DNA of 64,000 bases from Chlorops oryzae. Taxonomy: Eukaryota > Arthropoda > Insecta > Diptera > Chloropidae. A model generated the notes under the pieces. The model did not search any database, had not been told where the DNA came from, and saw nothing but the letters and a program-made list of their open reading frames with translations. The position numbers and the translations under genes are program-made. This document shows positions 22,301 through 37,300 of the stretch, piece by piece; positions within the stretch are counted from its first letter, which is position 1, and each line of letters starts with the position of its first letter. The stretch is taken from positions 148,135,167 to 148,199,166 of the forward strand of contig CM035806.1 in assembly GCA_020466095.1 (NCBI GenBank), in the 5' to 3' direction.

Positions 22301-25300
22301 TTTTTCCAACGATGTGCTTACAGAAGAAGGACAATAAATCAACGATTCTGGTACTTTTTTCCCCGTAAACATCACTAGTCTTTAACTGGTGCAAATTTAC
22401 CCAATTGCACACAAAAGGACTAGACTAATTCTGGTGCATACTGTACTAGTGCTTTCCTGTACAGATGTTTTACTGATTTTCTGCAGAATTTTATATGGAC
22501 AGGGGTATAGAAAAGAACAAATACTGGTAGCTTTTGCACTAGTAAAGTACTAGTACAGCACTAGTTGAAATTCCTACAGGGTTAACCCACAAAGAGAGAC
22601 CTGCAGCGGCGTAAATACTCAATCGTCTCGTCGCACTTCTCAGCGTCTGAGCAGTGGAATTCACGTTCAATACAGCTCAAAGTACCGAAGCCCCACACAT
22701 TTTCGCGTGATTTCTACAGATACCATACACACACTCATATCCGAAGCACGATAGAATTCGTTCAGCCTAATGTGCGCACGCACTGAGAAGGCATATGCCT
22801 TATCAGTGAAACAACCCAGCGGCCAATAGTGCCTGCACTAGACTACAACTTGTTTTGTATGGATATGAACGAATCAGTGTTGCCAGATCGGTTAGTTAAA
22901 TTCTGCTAGGGAGAGCCTCAGTTACAGGTAGTTTCGACGGTTAACTCAATAATGACAGTTTTCTTGGATAAAACTGGCCAAAGGTTATTAGTAAGAACAA
23001 AAAAGTTTATAATTCCTTAGAATTTCCAAGGGACTAAAACTAAGATTCTTCAATAGTCTTAAATTATTCTAAGGGAATACGGGCTGCACAAAGATCTTTT
23101 AGGTCGTGGTGCATTTACAGCCAATCCTGTTGTCCTGACAGTACGTTACAAAGCGATTTAAATCCACACTTCTAGGAAAAAACAACCTACTCGATCATTT
23201 TTTGAAGACTACCCATAAAAATAATGAATAAGGGTCCTCATGCAACGCATTTACACCGTGTAAGCTGAGTGAAGTTCGTAAAACTGTCAAATTTTGTATG
23301 CAATTTTGACAGTTTTACTTACTTCACTCAGTTTACACGGTGTAAATGTGTTGCATGAGGACCCATAATGTATTGATATATTCGTTGAAATTACGATATA
23401 CGGAATATCCCAGCCGGAAATGTCCCGGTGAAACAATCAATGATTTCAGCATGACATAGAGCCGCGACTGCTCCTGATTATACACCAACTTTCTAATGAA
23501 ATTTACACACAAGCGGCATTGGCCGTCATCAGAGTACAAGTCACGAATTGGTAACCGACAGTGGAGTAGATCTACTCCGTGGTATCGATACCTCTATCGA
23601 TGACAATGAATAACATTTCCTCTCGATGGCAATGCCATTGTCAATTGCGATAAAAAGCACTTCTCTCGATGGCAATGCCATTGCAATTGAGAAGTACTCA
23701 AATTTTCCCCTTGATATTCTTGGTGAAAAATATTAATGAATTGGTCCTTTATGAGAAAATTTCCGGCTGGGATACAGCACTAGCCCATGATGAAGTGGAT
23801 CGATCACCTTGGTGGCTATAACACAATAACTCAGGCAGTGCTCGGACTTGAATATTTTTAAAGGTGGTAGATTTTTAAACACGAAGTGGTAGATTTTTAT
23901 AAAAAGTGGAAGATTTTTATAAAAAGTGGTAGATTTAAAATTGTTTAAAATAGAAATACAATATATCACATTTGATCATGTAGAAAATTGGGAAACTTAC
24001 ATGTTTTTAGGTATTTTCTCTTGTTATAAAAAAATGTGTCAATATTTATTGGATGTCGTTAAGCGCCAATACTGCCATTCTTGACAATAGGAAGCTGCCA
24101 ACATATTTTTCAATAATATATAACATTGAACAACATTTTTTATGTTCTCAACTATTCTAAATGATCATAAAATAAATAAGACAAATGCATAAATAATTAA
24201 ACAAAAAAAGTGGTAGATTTGGACCTAGCGTGGTAGAAAATGAAAAAAGTGGTAGATCTACCACTAAAGTGGTAGAAGTCTGAGAACTGAACTCAGGCTT
24301 AAAAATAGATTACGATGGTATTCAACCATTTGCAGGAAGACCATTGAACAGTCATTAGGAGAGCGAAAGGAACAATCCTTCCATTTGAATTTATTGAAAA
24401 AACTGGGCTTTTAAACAAACAAATTTTTTTTTGCGAACTTCGCATGAAAATTTGTGTACATATTGAACCAAATAAAGAAATTAAACATACAAAATTTTAG
24501 TCTTGATAGTGTGGTGAACAGTCTAGACAACAAGACCTCCTACATGAACAAGACCACGCATTGCACAAGGAAAAGACTTCACATTTTGAATGGATTTTCT
24601 TGCGTACCATAATTATTTTTTTTACTCTACAATCTTCTGTCATAGCACATTTGCCATATTTAACTATATATGTATGTCACTCAGGAGCCGTTTCGATTTT
24701 GGATCTTTTCACCACGGTCTTGGGTACCCACCAAAATGAGCATTTTCCCCTGAGGTACTCACCAAAAGTATTTCTAACTCGCTCTTCGTTTGCCTGCCGA
24801 GTAACATCTCTTTCTAACAGGCGCGAAACATCCCGCGCAATATCTCTGAGAGTGACATATATTGTTATACATATATGACATTTGCCAATAAAATATAAAT
24901 TTTTCTAAATCGTGTTGAGTTTTACTAACTTGGCTATCTTACAAAATTTCACCGTTCCATGTAGGCCCTCGGATCATCGTTTCGCCAGCATTTTGGCGGC
25001 TGGGAAGGTTCTCTCACAATAGATATCTTTGGGAGAGGTGAAACGATGGCACATAATAAAAATAAAAAAAAATAAAACATATTAATACTCAGCGAAGTAA
25101 GTGTGAAATGAAGAACTCTTGATTTCATTACATATTATTGAAAAAAAAATTTGATTAATTTAAAACCCATTTACTTCTCCGTAGCGGAATCGATTCACAC
25201 GCTACTCTGTTCTGGGGCAAGAATTAATTTCGGTTCTTATGATTACAGCGATTACAGCAAGGCATATAGAATGTTTTAGATTTTGAAAATCGTTCACGGT

Positions 25301-28300
25301 ATTCCAGGAATATTTTGTTCTTTACCCGGTCCGGTAGTATCCCGAATTATTTTGCCCTATTTAATGGGAACTTTCACCTTGTCACGATCAAAAATCGATT
25401 TTTGTTGCACATTTTTTTGGATCTATCGTCTCACATTTTTATAAGACAAAAAAAAAAATTTCCCATAGAATTTAAGTTTCAAACAATAACATAAAAAAAT
25501 TAAAATAATTTAACTTTATTGTCCTACAAACCAAAAAAAAAAAAAAAAAAAAATACCAAAACAAAAAGAGGTAAAGTTTTCGCGTTTATACCAGAATAAT
25601 CTCTGAATAGAGATAACCATAGCGGATAGAAAACAGAGGAGCGCCGATTGATGCTGACGCCAGACGTGCACCACAATTGAAAAACTGCGCACTTTTAACA
25701 ATGGAAGTGCTTTCGAAAATGTTCACAACAAGTGGCGAAATCGGTTGAGATGATTTAAGAACACTTTTTAAAACTGCTAAAAATTTTATGAAGCGAATTA
25801 AGAAACAAGGTAACTTACCCAAATAAGGCCATGCTAAAGGTTTTTGCCACATTGTCGAAAATTGGGTGAACTTAGAGAGAGTTTGGATCTTAATACCTTT
25901 TATTTCACCTTTTCTTTATCCGAAAATGTTAAAAAAAAGTACAAAAAAGTGTTTAAAAGTATTCATTTGAGACATTTTAGAAATTGTCCTTTTTTTGCCA
26001 TATTAGGAACCCCATGTCTAAATAAGGCCCAATGCTGATTGCTCTCAAAAACGTTCGAAAAAATAAAGAAACTAATATAAAACTATTATCTGATTTCATT
26101 GTAAATGTTGTTTGAGATCAAAAATTAAAATAAATACTCTGCACAGCTCTTCTTATATAAAATAATATAATTAAAACTCAAAGTTGTATATTCAAATACA
26201 GGTACAAGGCATTATCGATAATAATTTTGTTAACTTGCTGTCCATTGCAGTGAAAGGCTTTCTTTCTCATTGTTTTTAACTGCTTGGTATATTAAGGTCC
26301 ATTTAGGGCCTCCAAAAAAATTTTTTTTGAAGAATCAGTTGCAAGGTGGCTATTGTGGGCCTTATTAAGACCACTCAATATAATTTCTTCCGCAACGTTT
26401 TATTCGGACTACAACAAAGCCAGGGTTTTTCTCCCAACCTTTTTATTTTGAATAAAGTCCGACTTTTGGTATGGGCAACTAGGCTTTACAAAGTTATCAA
26501 CAAATTTTAGAAAAACGTTGTTTTTGTTCTCACGCAAAATTAGATCAAGCACGTTGTTTTCACTTCTTTCGACTTTGTTGGACGATAACTATTCACTCAG
26601 CAACGCAATCGAAGCAATTTTTTTTTGCTTTGTGAAGTAAATATAAGCCCTTTAGAACATGCCAAAAATCATTATGCTGGGAGTGCTAGAAATATGTTTT
26701 CTGAAAATCGGGCCTTATAAAGGCGTTGGCCTTATTTGGCTGAACCACCTCATTTAAAGTTGGACGGATATGTTAATCAGATTTCTAGAATTTGCAGCAT
26801 ATCTTGAGGTATATGTATTTGTAAGTTATGTAGTGTCAATGTTAAAGAATCTTGCAGAATTTTTTTCTTTAAATTTTAAAGCTCTAAGAGGGTTGGGGTC
26901 AAAATTCTGCTGTTAAAATTTCAAAAATCAAAATTCTGTTGATACAAAATTCTGGAAATCAAAATTTCTTTTGATACAAAATTCTTATTACAAAATTCTG
27001 TTAAGCAAAATTCTGCATGATTCTGTTTAACATTACATGATTGTATTAGCTGTTGTTTTTGCAGCTTCGTTTTTTTTTTATTGTTTTATGTTATATTTAA
27101 AGATTGTGCTTCCATGAATAAAAATTGTTCCATATTAGTTCCAGTTCCAGCAGGACTATATAAATTAACAAATCGGGTATGTGATTATTTTCCCTTTCCC
27201 GGGGAATTCAATTCCCCAATTGATGTGATTCCCTTTCTCTAGATTGAGGAGGAATTTGAATTACCTTATGATCTAACTGGCGATATGCATTCTCTATTAA
27301 AGTATTTCAATTTCCCTCGCAATCTAGGAAAAAGGGGAATTAATCACTTCAATTTCGATATTGAATTACCTTTCCCGCGAAAGTTGAAAACAATCACATA
27401 CCCCAATGATTTGAAGAGAGAACTTATTTATGCCAAAGCATAAGTAGAAAGAGCTAAAAACGGCGAAAAGATAAAAAAAAAATCATAATAAAAACAAAAA
27501 ATTAAAAGAATATCTAGTTTCAAAAAATTAGATTTAAGTCATTTAGGATATTTGCAACGCATTGCCAAACATTTAAGTCCATGTTGATAAATTCCGGAAA
27601 ACATCAAATGCGGAATTATGAAAAGCGGAAAAAGTACGAAAAAAATCCAGAATTTTGTTTTACCGGAATTTCGTATAAAGTATTTTTTTTCCAGAATTTT
27701 GTCGACTCAGAATTTTGCTTTTAGAATTTTGACCTTTTCCCGCTTTAAGCACTATTGATGGTTTCAAACTATCGAAAACATCGATAATTTTTACTTGAAA
27801 ATTATCGATAGTTTTGATTCATTGACATTTACTTTAGCTTTGGAAAGGTGGTGCTGGCGGTGACAGAGAGAGCTTTTTTTTGAAATGGACAAATTCGACT
27901 GTGAAAATTAATCGAAACTATCGATGATGGTGAGGTTGTTGATGATGTAGTGATGATATTGGCGATGATGATGGTGATAATAATGGTGATGATGATGGTG
28001 ATGATGATAGTGATGATGATGATCATGGTGATGGTGAGGTTGGTGATGATGATGGTGATGATGTGATGTTGGTGATGATGTTGTTGATGGTGATGTTGAT
28101 GATGATGATGATGGTGGTGGTGATGATGATGATGATGTTGGTGATGATGATGTTGGTGATGATGATGTTGATGATGATGGTGATGATGGATGGTGATGAT
28201 GTTGGTGACGATGATGGTGATGATGATGATGATAGTGATGATAATGGTGATGATGCTGACCATGGTGATGTGAGTGTGATGATGATGGTGATGGTGATGT

Positions 28301-31300
28301 TGGTGATGATGATGGTGTGATGATGATGTGATGTTGTGATGATGTGTGGTGATGATGATGGTGATGATGATGTTGGTGATGATGATGTGTGATGATGATG
28401 GTGATGATGATGGTGATAATGGTGATGATCATGGTGAAGTTTGGTGATGCTGATGATGTTGGTGATGATGATAGTGAGGTTGGTGATGATGGTGTTTATG
28501 TTGTTGATGGTATATTATAACCTACACAACTTCTTGCTACATCACGTCGTAAAAAACCTTCAGAACTTCTGCGAGTGTTATGTGCCCCAATTTATAATCC
28601 AAATGAGAATTTTAGGCGTCATGCTAAAATCTTATTCTATGCATTGATATCAGACGATGCCGGTTTACAAGGGATTTTTACAGATCACTTTCCTCAAGAA
28701 AACAGAAATGAAGGGATTTTTTTCAATATCCAAGGTAAAAGAGTCACCAAAATATTGCCTGGCATCAGTTCTGGTTACAGAGTATGGAGAATTGACTAAG
28801 AAAGGTTTTAAAATTCGGCTTCTGAGGAGGAATACTTAAGCACAGTATTTTATTGAATTATTACTTATATGTAAGACCCACCATTAATTTTTTAAATTTA
28901 AAACTTTCAAATGATTGATATTAAAATGTTAAACAGCTCAAACATGCTTGATTGAAACCACTAGCAAATTGCCAATGAAATTAGTTTAAATTTAAAAATC
29001 TTCCGATATTACTATCGATATTTCAGACTGTCGACTATCGATTATTAAACTATCGATAGCTCCCCCGTCCTATTGAGCCAATAAGTAAGACAAACTTACA
29101 CACCTTCTTGCCAAAATCAGGTCGTCCGAACTTTTCACAAATTCTGCGAGTCTTATGTGTCCCCTTTTATAGACCAAATGAGAATTATAGGAGTCATGCT
29201 AAACTGCGTATGCTATGCAATGCTGTCGTTTTCAATTTTGGTTTGGCAGTATAACTTGTTGTTTTTAGTAGTATTTTGGTACATTTTGTAGTACTTTTAA
29301 GAAATCAAATAAAATGGGTAAGATGGGTGATAAAATTGTAGTAAAATACTACAATTGTATTACTTCCGACAGCCAGTGTTGCCATAACAAGAGTCCATCT
29401 TTCATTTAGTTCCAAAAAAAGTCTTCCACTTCTACTTCTACGCTTTCAAAAGGCACTTCAATTCCGGATTATTAAATCATAATGGTTGCAGCTCTGGAAA
29501 CTTTGGATATATGATAACGACAACGTAACGATATCAGTTCAATTCACCATTTTTTAAATACATATTAGGGGTATTCACAAAGGCGTCGGAAAATAGGAAA
29601 GTCGGAAAATCGGAAAACTTTAACTGCTTAAAAAGTTGTGCAAGATACAAAAAAAGTTTTAAAAATTTTTAAGAAGTCGCAATTTTCCGATTTTCCGACT
29701 TTCCAACGTTTTTAACACGCCTTTGTGAATACCCCTATTATTTTAATTGCCTCTCAATCAGTCTCCTGAGGCTTGGTCGAAGTCCTAACACGTGTGTGAC
29801 ATGCTTCCAAAAACATAGAGAATTTCAGCTGAACTATAATTGATCTGGCGACTGAAATTGCTTTCAATTGAAAAGCTCTGACCCACATTGGAATAGTGTC
29901 AGATAAACATGTTTGTACTTAGTGACACTTTTTACTTAAATGTTCTAAATTTGCGAATCTGTACCTACATGAAATTTAAAAAAAATGTACATTCAATCGC
30001 TTAAACGCTATATCAAGCATTTATGAAATCAAATCTAAGCTTAAAGTGCTTTGTGGAATTTCGGCAAGTTGAGTAGTCTAAAGTACACCTACACATAGTT
30101 GGTTTCGACTTAGCGTCGTATAAACTTTGGAAGATGGAATGAAAAAACAAAATTTGTGTTAGGTTTGGAGTAAAAAAAAAAAAACAGTTTTTTGATGGAT
30201 GGAATGTCATATTCTGCATTTACATGTAAGCCATATATCTCAAACCCTCTTCTACGATGACACAAATCAAAAATCGTCAATTTTGAGTTAACATATGGAA
30301 TTTGAACATACATAGTTCATCTCTTTACCTGCAAGAAAAATTCTATTCCGTTTTTGTTATTATTAAAAGCCGAAAAACCCCGTCAATGTCTTTCTTTCTG
30401 CGACGCATTTTGTTTTTTGCGATTTCTGAAAAATGAGAAATTTTTAGTTGTGTCTCCTTAGAAGAGGGTGTGCGATATGTATGTTATTATCAATACTGAA
30501 TTGCGCCCGAGACCTTCCGGAAATTCACAACTACTAGTTAAATGATTAAGAAAGATACATTGAATGTATCAACGTCCCATTATTTTGGCTTCAAATTAGA
30601 ATGTCCCGCCAGGACATAAAAACTTCCCCCTTTTTTGGGGGAAACAAAATCATACAGCAACTCTGACATAAACATACAATATGAATAGAGTAAAGGCAGA
30701 AATACAATAAGGTAGTAGTACATAGTAACAGTGGCAGTTTCAGTTTCGATTTTCAAAATTTTCGATTATCGAAACTATCGATTGTTGAAAATATAGATTA
30801 TTGTACCTATCAATTTTCGAAACTATCGATCATTGAACCCATCGATTATTCAAACTATCGATAATGTAACCTATCGATTATCGAAACTATCGATTATCAA
30901 AATATCGATAGCTTCCCAGGTCTATCAAGCCAATAAATATGACAAACTGACACACCTTGCTTCATCACGTCGTAAAAAACCTTCAGAAATTCTGCGAGTC
31001 TTATGTGTCCCATTTTATAGACCAAATGAGAATTATAGGCATCATGCTAAATTGTGTATGCTATGGTTATAAGGTATCTTAAGTAAGAACGGCTTTAAAA
31101 TTCGGTTGCTTGTACATAACCACGTGATATAAATTAACGAGTGATACTTATGCACAATATTTTATTAAATTATTACTTATACGCTATTTACACGTTAATA
31201 TGCAATTCAGACGACCATCGAAATCCCGGGATTTCGGCAGTTGGATTTCGTGAAATCCATATCGAAATCCAAGCGTTTACACGACAATATCGCCATTGTG

Positions 31301-34300
31301 AGGATTTGGTTTGACAGCCATTCATCTGTTTGTAGTGTTGCCAATTGTAGGGAAATTTCCTTAAAAAATTTTAGGGATTTTTTTTTTAACAAAAAATGAC
31401 TTGTAGGGTCAAAAGTACAGATTTCTTAAAATCGGCAAATGTACGGAATTTGTGATGTATTCCATAATATTTAATAAATTTTGTATAAATTTGGTTGTCA
31501 TAAAATTAAAAAGACAAAATAAAAACTATGCCAACCTGTGTTTATGTGAAAAAGTTCGGTCGAAGCTATCGTTAAGCGTCGATAGTCTACACATTTGAAA
31601 ATTGAAATAGTATTTGTATAGGCTTTTTTGAATAAATTGAAAACTGTTTTATTTACCGCTACAAGATAAGGCCTATTCATATTTTTAATGAAATCATTTT
31701 TACTTGAACCACAACAAAAAAACTTAATTTTTGAAGAAAAAAAAAAACCAAATGTCAAATGACTTTAGTACGATTCGGAGTTCCAGACTACCCTGAAAGA
31801 TTCTCAAAAATATTAGCCTACCATATTCATGGCTACTCATACATTTTTGTATGCAAGAGGCATATTATTAAAAAAAAAATATAACGATATTAGTGGTAGG
31901 GAAAAACGTAAACAATTGTGGGGATTTTTCTTTAGTTTGTAGGGAATTTTTCGTTTGCGTGTGGCAGCATTGTCTGTTTGTTTACTTTGGTTTTTTCAAA
32001 AATTGACAGTAGTGTTGCAGTATTTCTTCGATAGATATCGAAAAAGACAGAGTTGCATTCAGTTTGTTCCGGATTTCTCTTGGGATTTCGTTGAAATCCA
32101 ATTTCTGAGCGGATTTCGTTTGACATTCATTTGTATGGGAAATCCGCTGGATTTCGACTGGATATCGGCTGAAATCCTCAAAAGTGCCGAAATCCCGGGA
32201 TTTCGATGCCGTCTGAATGCCATATAAGACATTTCGATAATGAAACAAATTTTCGATGGCAAGGGAGGCAGGGGGAAGGGAAAAAAACGCTACCATACCA
32301 CATCCCCGCGCGTCCCTAGCCCACAAAAAGTGTGTTTCATTATCGAAATATCTTAACGTGTAAATGGCCTCTTAGGACTATCATTAATGTTTTAAATTTT
32401 AAACATTCAAATGGAGGATATTTTAATGTTTAACAGCTCAAACATGCTTGATTGGAAGCGCTAGCACTTTGCCAACCAAATTAGTTTCAATTTTACAAGA
32501 TCTCTTCCGATAGTACTATCGATATTCAGAATATCGATAATCGAGACTGTCGATGCTCGCATCTATCGATAGTTCTCCAGCTCTACTACACTGAGCGAAC
32601 TTTACCATGATTTTTTTTTTAAATGCGCATTGTTATTCACAGTCCTTTTGATTTTCGAGCAGAACGAAAATTTCAAATAAAAAATTGTTGAGTCAACAAC
32701 ATTTTTGGTTGATTTAAAGGAAAAATGTTTAATTACATTTCTTTTCGTTCGGTATAATTCTCATTTGTTTTATAAAAAAAAGACATATAAGACATTTATT
32801 CATCTTAGAACTTTTTAAGCATTGCGAAAGCAGTCACACGTCAACGGAGTGACGAAATCGGATGAAGTCCATCCTATGGCAATTTTTGGGGTTATGCTCA
32901 GCAGAGGGCTCTATGGCCATTTGCTTTGAACGTTTAGTAAATTTGTTTTGACATTTCTTCTTTTATGGGTATTTTAGAATTTTTTTTTTATGTTAAAAAT
33001 TATCTTGTCATTTCAATTATGTCCGTAGTTAGTTCAACAATTTAAATTTAAATCCATTTTTGAAAATTATCATGTCAATTTGACCTGAAACATAGTTGAT
33101 TCAAAAGGAAAATCTTTATTTTTTTCAACAAGAAAAATTGTTAAAATAAAAATATTCCTTATTGAAGCCGTTTTGTATGTTTTTCCTTTTGATTTAACCA
33201 GTTTTCTGGTTGATTTTTTTTTCTGTGTATATGCACCCAAGTCTTTGTTCAGAATTAACGCGTTTATTTTTTGTTCCTACTTAGTAGGTACCCCCTACTT
33301 ATTGCGATCGTGCGTTCCATATAAGGCTTTTCCCACATATCATAACATAACATAAAATCCATTTGCGAAAAGCTGATGAATAGACGTGATATAAAAATGT
33401 GATGAGTTGATGGTTAATTGATTAATTTTTTTTTTTTTTTGTATTTGTTCTTGAACTGTTCTGTGCAGTTGCAAAGCTTTGAATAACATAGAAATAATTA
33501 CTGTTAAGGTGGGTTCCCACTATCTGCGCAAATAGAATAATCTGCGCCGATTTTTATCGGGCCAGATCGGCACAAATTTCAACAATTTCCACAATCATTG
33601 TTTAGGCTCACATTATCGCCACATATTGTCAAAAATATATCGGGGAATACTAAAATTGGGACAAAAATCGTTCAAGAAGATCACACTTGTCAGGATCAGA
33701 GTCCGAAAATTGCATTCACACTATCGGCGCATCGATTGCGACAAAAATCGGCGCATTGCGCAGATAATGGGATCCGGGCTTAAAACACAAAAATGGCTCT
33801 GTTCAATAAATATTTCTTTATTTGCTTAGAAAAGCAAAGTATTTGAAAATTTTAGATTTACCTTTAAGTCTTCCTCCGTCAATCATGACTTCTGTTCGAA
33901 GTAATTCTTATATTCGGTTATTGATTAGAATTTTTAATTCCAGTAAAGATAGAAATAAAGAATCATTTTCAAGAGCCAAGATAAAATTGTTTTGATTATT
34001 ACATCCACCTCTAAAGGAATTATAATATACATATATTGTATATATCACGAATGATAGAAAGAAGATTGCGCACAATGTGTTTTAAAATGGATTCGGTCTG
34101 CACATCTTCGTGATTAATAAACAGCTGCTTGAAATTTTTAAATTTGCATAGTGCTGCGTAAATATTTTTGGATTTTTTCTGTAATTGTGCTTTCAGACAC
34201 CCGGTTTTTGGCCAATTTGACTCGTCGATTTTCTCTAGTTTTACTTTTCTATCGGCAAGATATTTTTTAGGCTTAACGATTTTTTGGAAATTCTGGTTTA

Positions 34301-37300
34301 ATTGTTTGAAAAACGAATAACGAATTTACCTTTGATTAGATTAGGTTAGATTGAAGGGGCCGCACACACTAGAAGGTGGCGCACTTAGACCAGAGTAAGG
34401 TCCGTTATGTAACACGCGGGCTCAGACACCTATTTAATAAACCATTTTGTTCGCTCAACAAATCTTGCTATCCTCAAAGGACTAAGCTCCCCGAGTTCCG
34501 ATAGGGAGTGAAAGAAATAACATCCCAAGGTTCTAAATCTCAGTTTAACAAAGGCTGGGCAATGAAGGTTGAGGCGTTTCATCCTCCTCTTAATTTCGAC
34601 AGCTTCTGCAGAAATCAAAAGCAGAGGACCGTAACCCTCTAGCGTGAGGGCTTATGAGACAATGACTGGTCATCAGTCCAATTGTTTTTTGACATCCTGA
34701 GCAATTCCTCAGTTTGTTTTTCGACATCCTGAGCAATTCCTCAGTTCGTTTTTGCTCTTTCTTCTTGTCAAACTAACACCAAAATGGGGATTACTGTAAA
34801 AAGTAATTTCAAAAATCGTCACAAAATCGTTTGTCATTCCTCCCACGCCTGCAGTCAAAAAATCGTTAAATTCTGTGGAAAATCGGTATGTCTGAAAGCA
34901 CACTAAGGCCATCCGCACACGGGTCGTATCGTCTTCGTCGCGACATTCTTTTGTCGTACAGCTACGATGACAACTCGGCTACTGATTTGCACACGAAGCA
35001 GTTTTTGAATCGTCAAAACACAAAGCGTAGAAAAAAAAGTAATGCATAAGACAATATTGGGTTGCACCCATATTTTCCAAACCATTCGCGGAAAATATTA
35101 TTCATTGCTGCCAAGGGTTGTTGCGATGCTGATGGATTATTTACAAGTATAGAATTCGATTTTTCTGGAAAAAATACTACATTAACATTCATTTTCTTTA
35201 ACCAAATGATCGAACTTTACAATTTCATCTGTCATTTTCCTAAGAAGTGTGTTTTCTCTTTGAACATTTAAACAAACTGCAATCAACTATTACAAGCGTA
35301 CACGACGATAAGCGTAAGAAACTGTTTGAGGAGAGGCGTCATGCTGCATGCATGTTGCGACGATTACCCGTGCCGTACGAGTCGTGTACACTTATCGCTT
35401 AAATGGGTGGTGCAACAAATCGTATATCTCTTGTCGCATAGGCTACGATGACGATACGACCCGTGTGCAGACGGACCAAGTGAAAAGGTGATAAAAAAAA
35501 GGAAAATTTCCAAAAATTTGATGCAATTTTGGTGAAAATTATATATGGTTTTCATCGAAAATTAAAAAAAAATTTTTACACACCGATACCTGGGAAAATT
35601 CCAAATATATGGAAAATTTTTAAAAACCTTTAAATCCGATAACCTTCTTAAATATAAGAGCTAGAGCGAAAATAAGCGAATCTGGTGATCACCTGGGAAA
35701 ATTCCAAAATATATGGATTTTCATAGAAAATTTTTAAAAAACCTTCAAATGCCGATATCTTCTTAAATATAAGAGCTAGAGCGAAAATAAGCGAATCTGG
35801 TGATCACCTGGGAAAATTCCAAATATATGGATTTTCATAGAAAATTTTTAAAAAACCTTCAAATGCCGATATCTTCTTAAATATAAGAGCTAGAGCGAAA
35901 ATAAGCGAATCTGGTGATCACCTGGGAAAATTCCAAATATATGGATTTTCATAGAAAATTTTTAAAAAACCTTCGAATGCCGTATATCTTCTTAAATATA
36001 AGAGCTAGAGCGAAAATAAGCGAATCTGGTGATCACCTGGGAAAATTCCAAATATATGGATTTTCATAGAAAATTTTTAAAAAACCTTCAAATGCCGATA
36101 TCTTCTTAAATATAAGAGCTAGAGCGAAAATAAGCGAATCTGGTGATCACCTGGGAAAATTCCAAATATATGGATTTTCATAGAAAATTTTTAAAAAACC
36201 TTCAAATGCCGATATCTTCTTAAATATAAGAGCTAGAGCGAAAATAAGCGAATCTGGTGATCACCTGGGAAAATTCCAAATATATGGATTTTCATAGAAA
36301 AATTTTAAAAAAACCTTCAAATGCCGATATCTTCTTAAATATAAGAGCTAGAGCGAAAATAAGCGAATCTGGTGATCACCTGGGAAAATTCAAATATATG
36401 GATTTTCATAGAAAATTTTTAAAAACCTTCAAATGCCGATATCTTCTTAAATATAAGAGCTTAGAGCGAAAATAAGCGAATCTGGTGATCACCTGGGAAA
36501 ATTCCAAATATATGGATTTTCATAGAAAATTTTTAAAAAACCTTCAAATGCCGATATCTTCTTAAATATAAGAGCTAGAGCGAAAATAAGCGAATCTGGT
36601 GATCACCTGGGAAAATTCCAAATATATGGATTTTCATAGAAAATTTTTAAAAAACCTTCAAATGCCGATATCTTCTTAAATATAAGAGCTAGAGCGAAAA
36701 TAAGCGAATCTGGTGATCACCTGGGAAAATTCCAAATATATGGATTTTCATAGAAAATTTTTAAAAAAACTTCAAATGCCGATATCTTTCTAAAATATAA
36801 GAGCTAGAGCGAAAATAAGCGAATCTGGTGATCACCTGGGAAAATTCCAAATATATGGATTTTCATAGAAAATTTTTAAAAAACCTTCAAATGCGATATC
36901 TTCTTAAATATAAGAGCTAGAGCGAAATAAGCGAATTCTGGTGATCACCTGGGAAAATTCAAATATATGGATTTTCATAGAAAATTTTAAAAAACCTTCA
37001 AATGCCGATATCTTCTAAAATATAAGAGCTAGAGCGAAAATAAGCGAATCTGGTGATCACCTGGGAAAATTCCAAATATATGGATTTTCATAGAAAATTT
37101 TTAAAAAACCTTCAAATGCCGATATCTTCTTAAATATAAGAGCTAGAGCGAAAATAACGAATCTGGTGATCACCTGGGAAAATTCCAAATATATGGATTT
37201 TCATAGAAAATTTTTAAAAAACCTTCAAATGCCGATATGTTCTTAAATATAAGAGCTAGAGCGAAAATAAGCGAATCTGGTGATCACCTGGGAAAATTCA

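Larger units (their letters stand above)
30745..32590. repeat. Dispersed repeat B, split by a later palindromic insertion
   Basis: Left part 30745-31183 (tandem CTATCGATTATC-like words, then TTCTGCGAGTCTTATGTG and ATGCTAAATTGTG) and right part 32390-32590 together correspond to repeat A. The insertion at 31184-32368 separates them. Confidence 0.6.

Noticed and set aside
25516..25852. Overlapping minus frames as a possible exon
   Set aside because: No recognisable family; begins in a poly-A/T tract and overlaps the end of another repeat.
27829..28432. Poly-His, poly-Ile and poly-Met frames
   Set aside because: Translations of the GAT/GGT microsatellite in several frames; no gene context.
36257..36475. 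Frame [15 protein letters not shown]... repeated
   Set aside because: Reads through two satellite monomers only because of a local indel; not conserved in other monomers.
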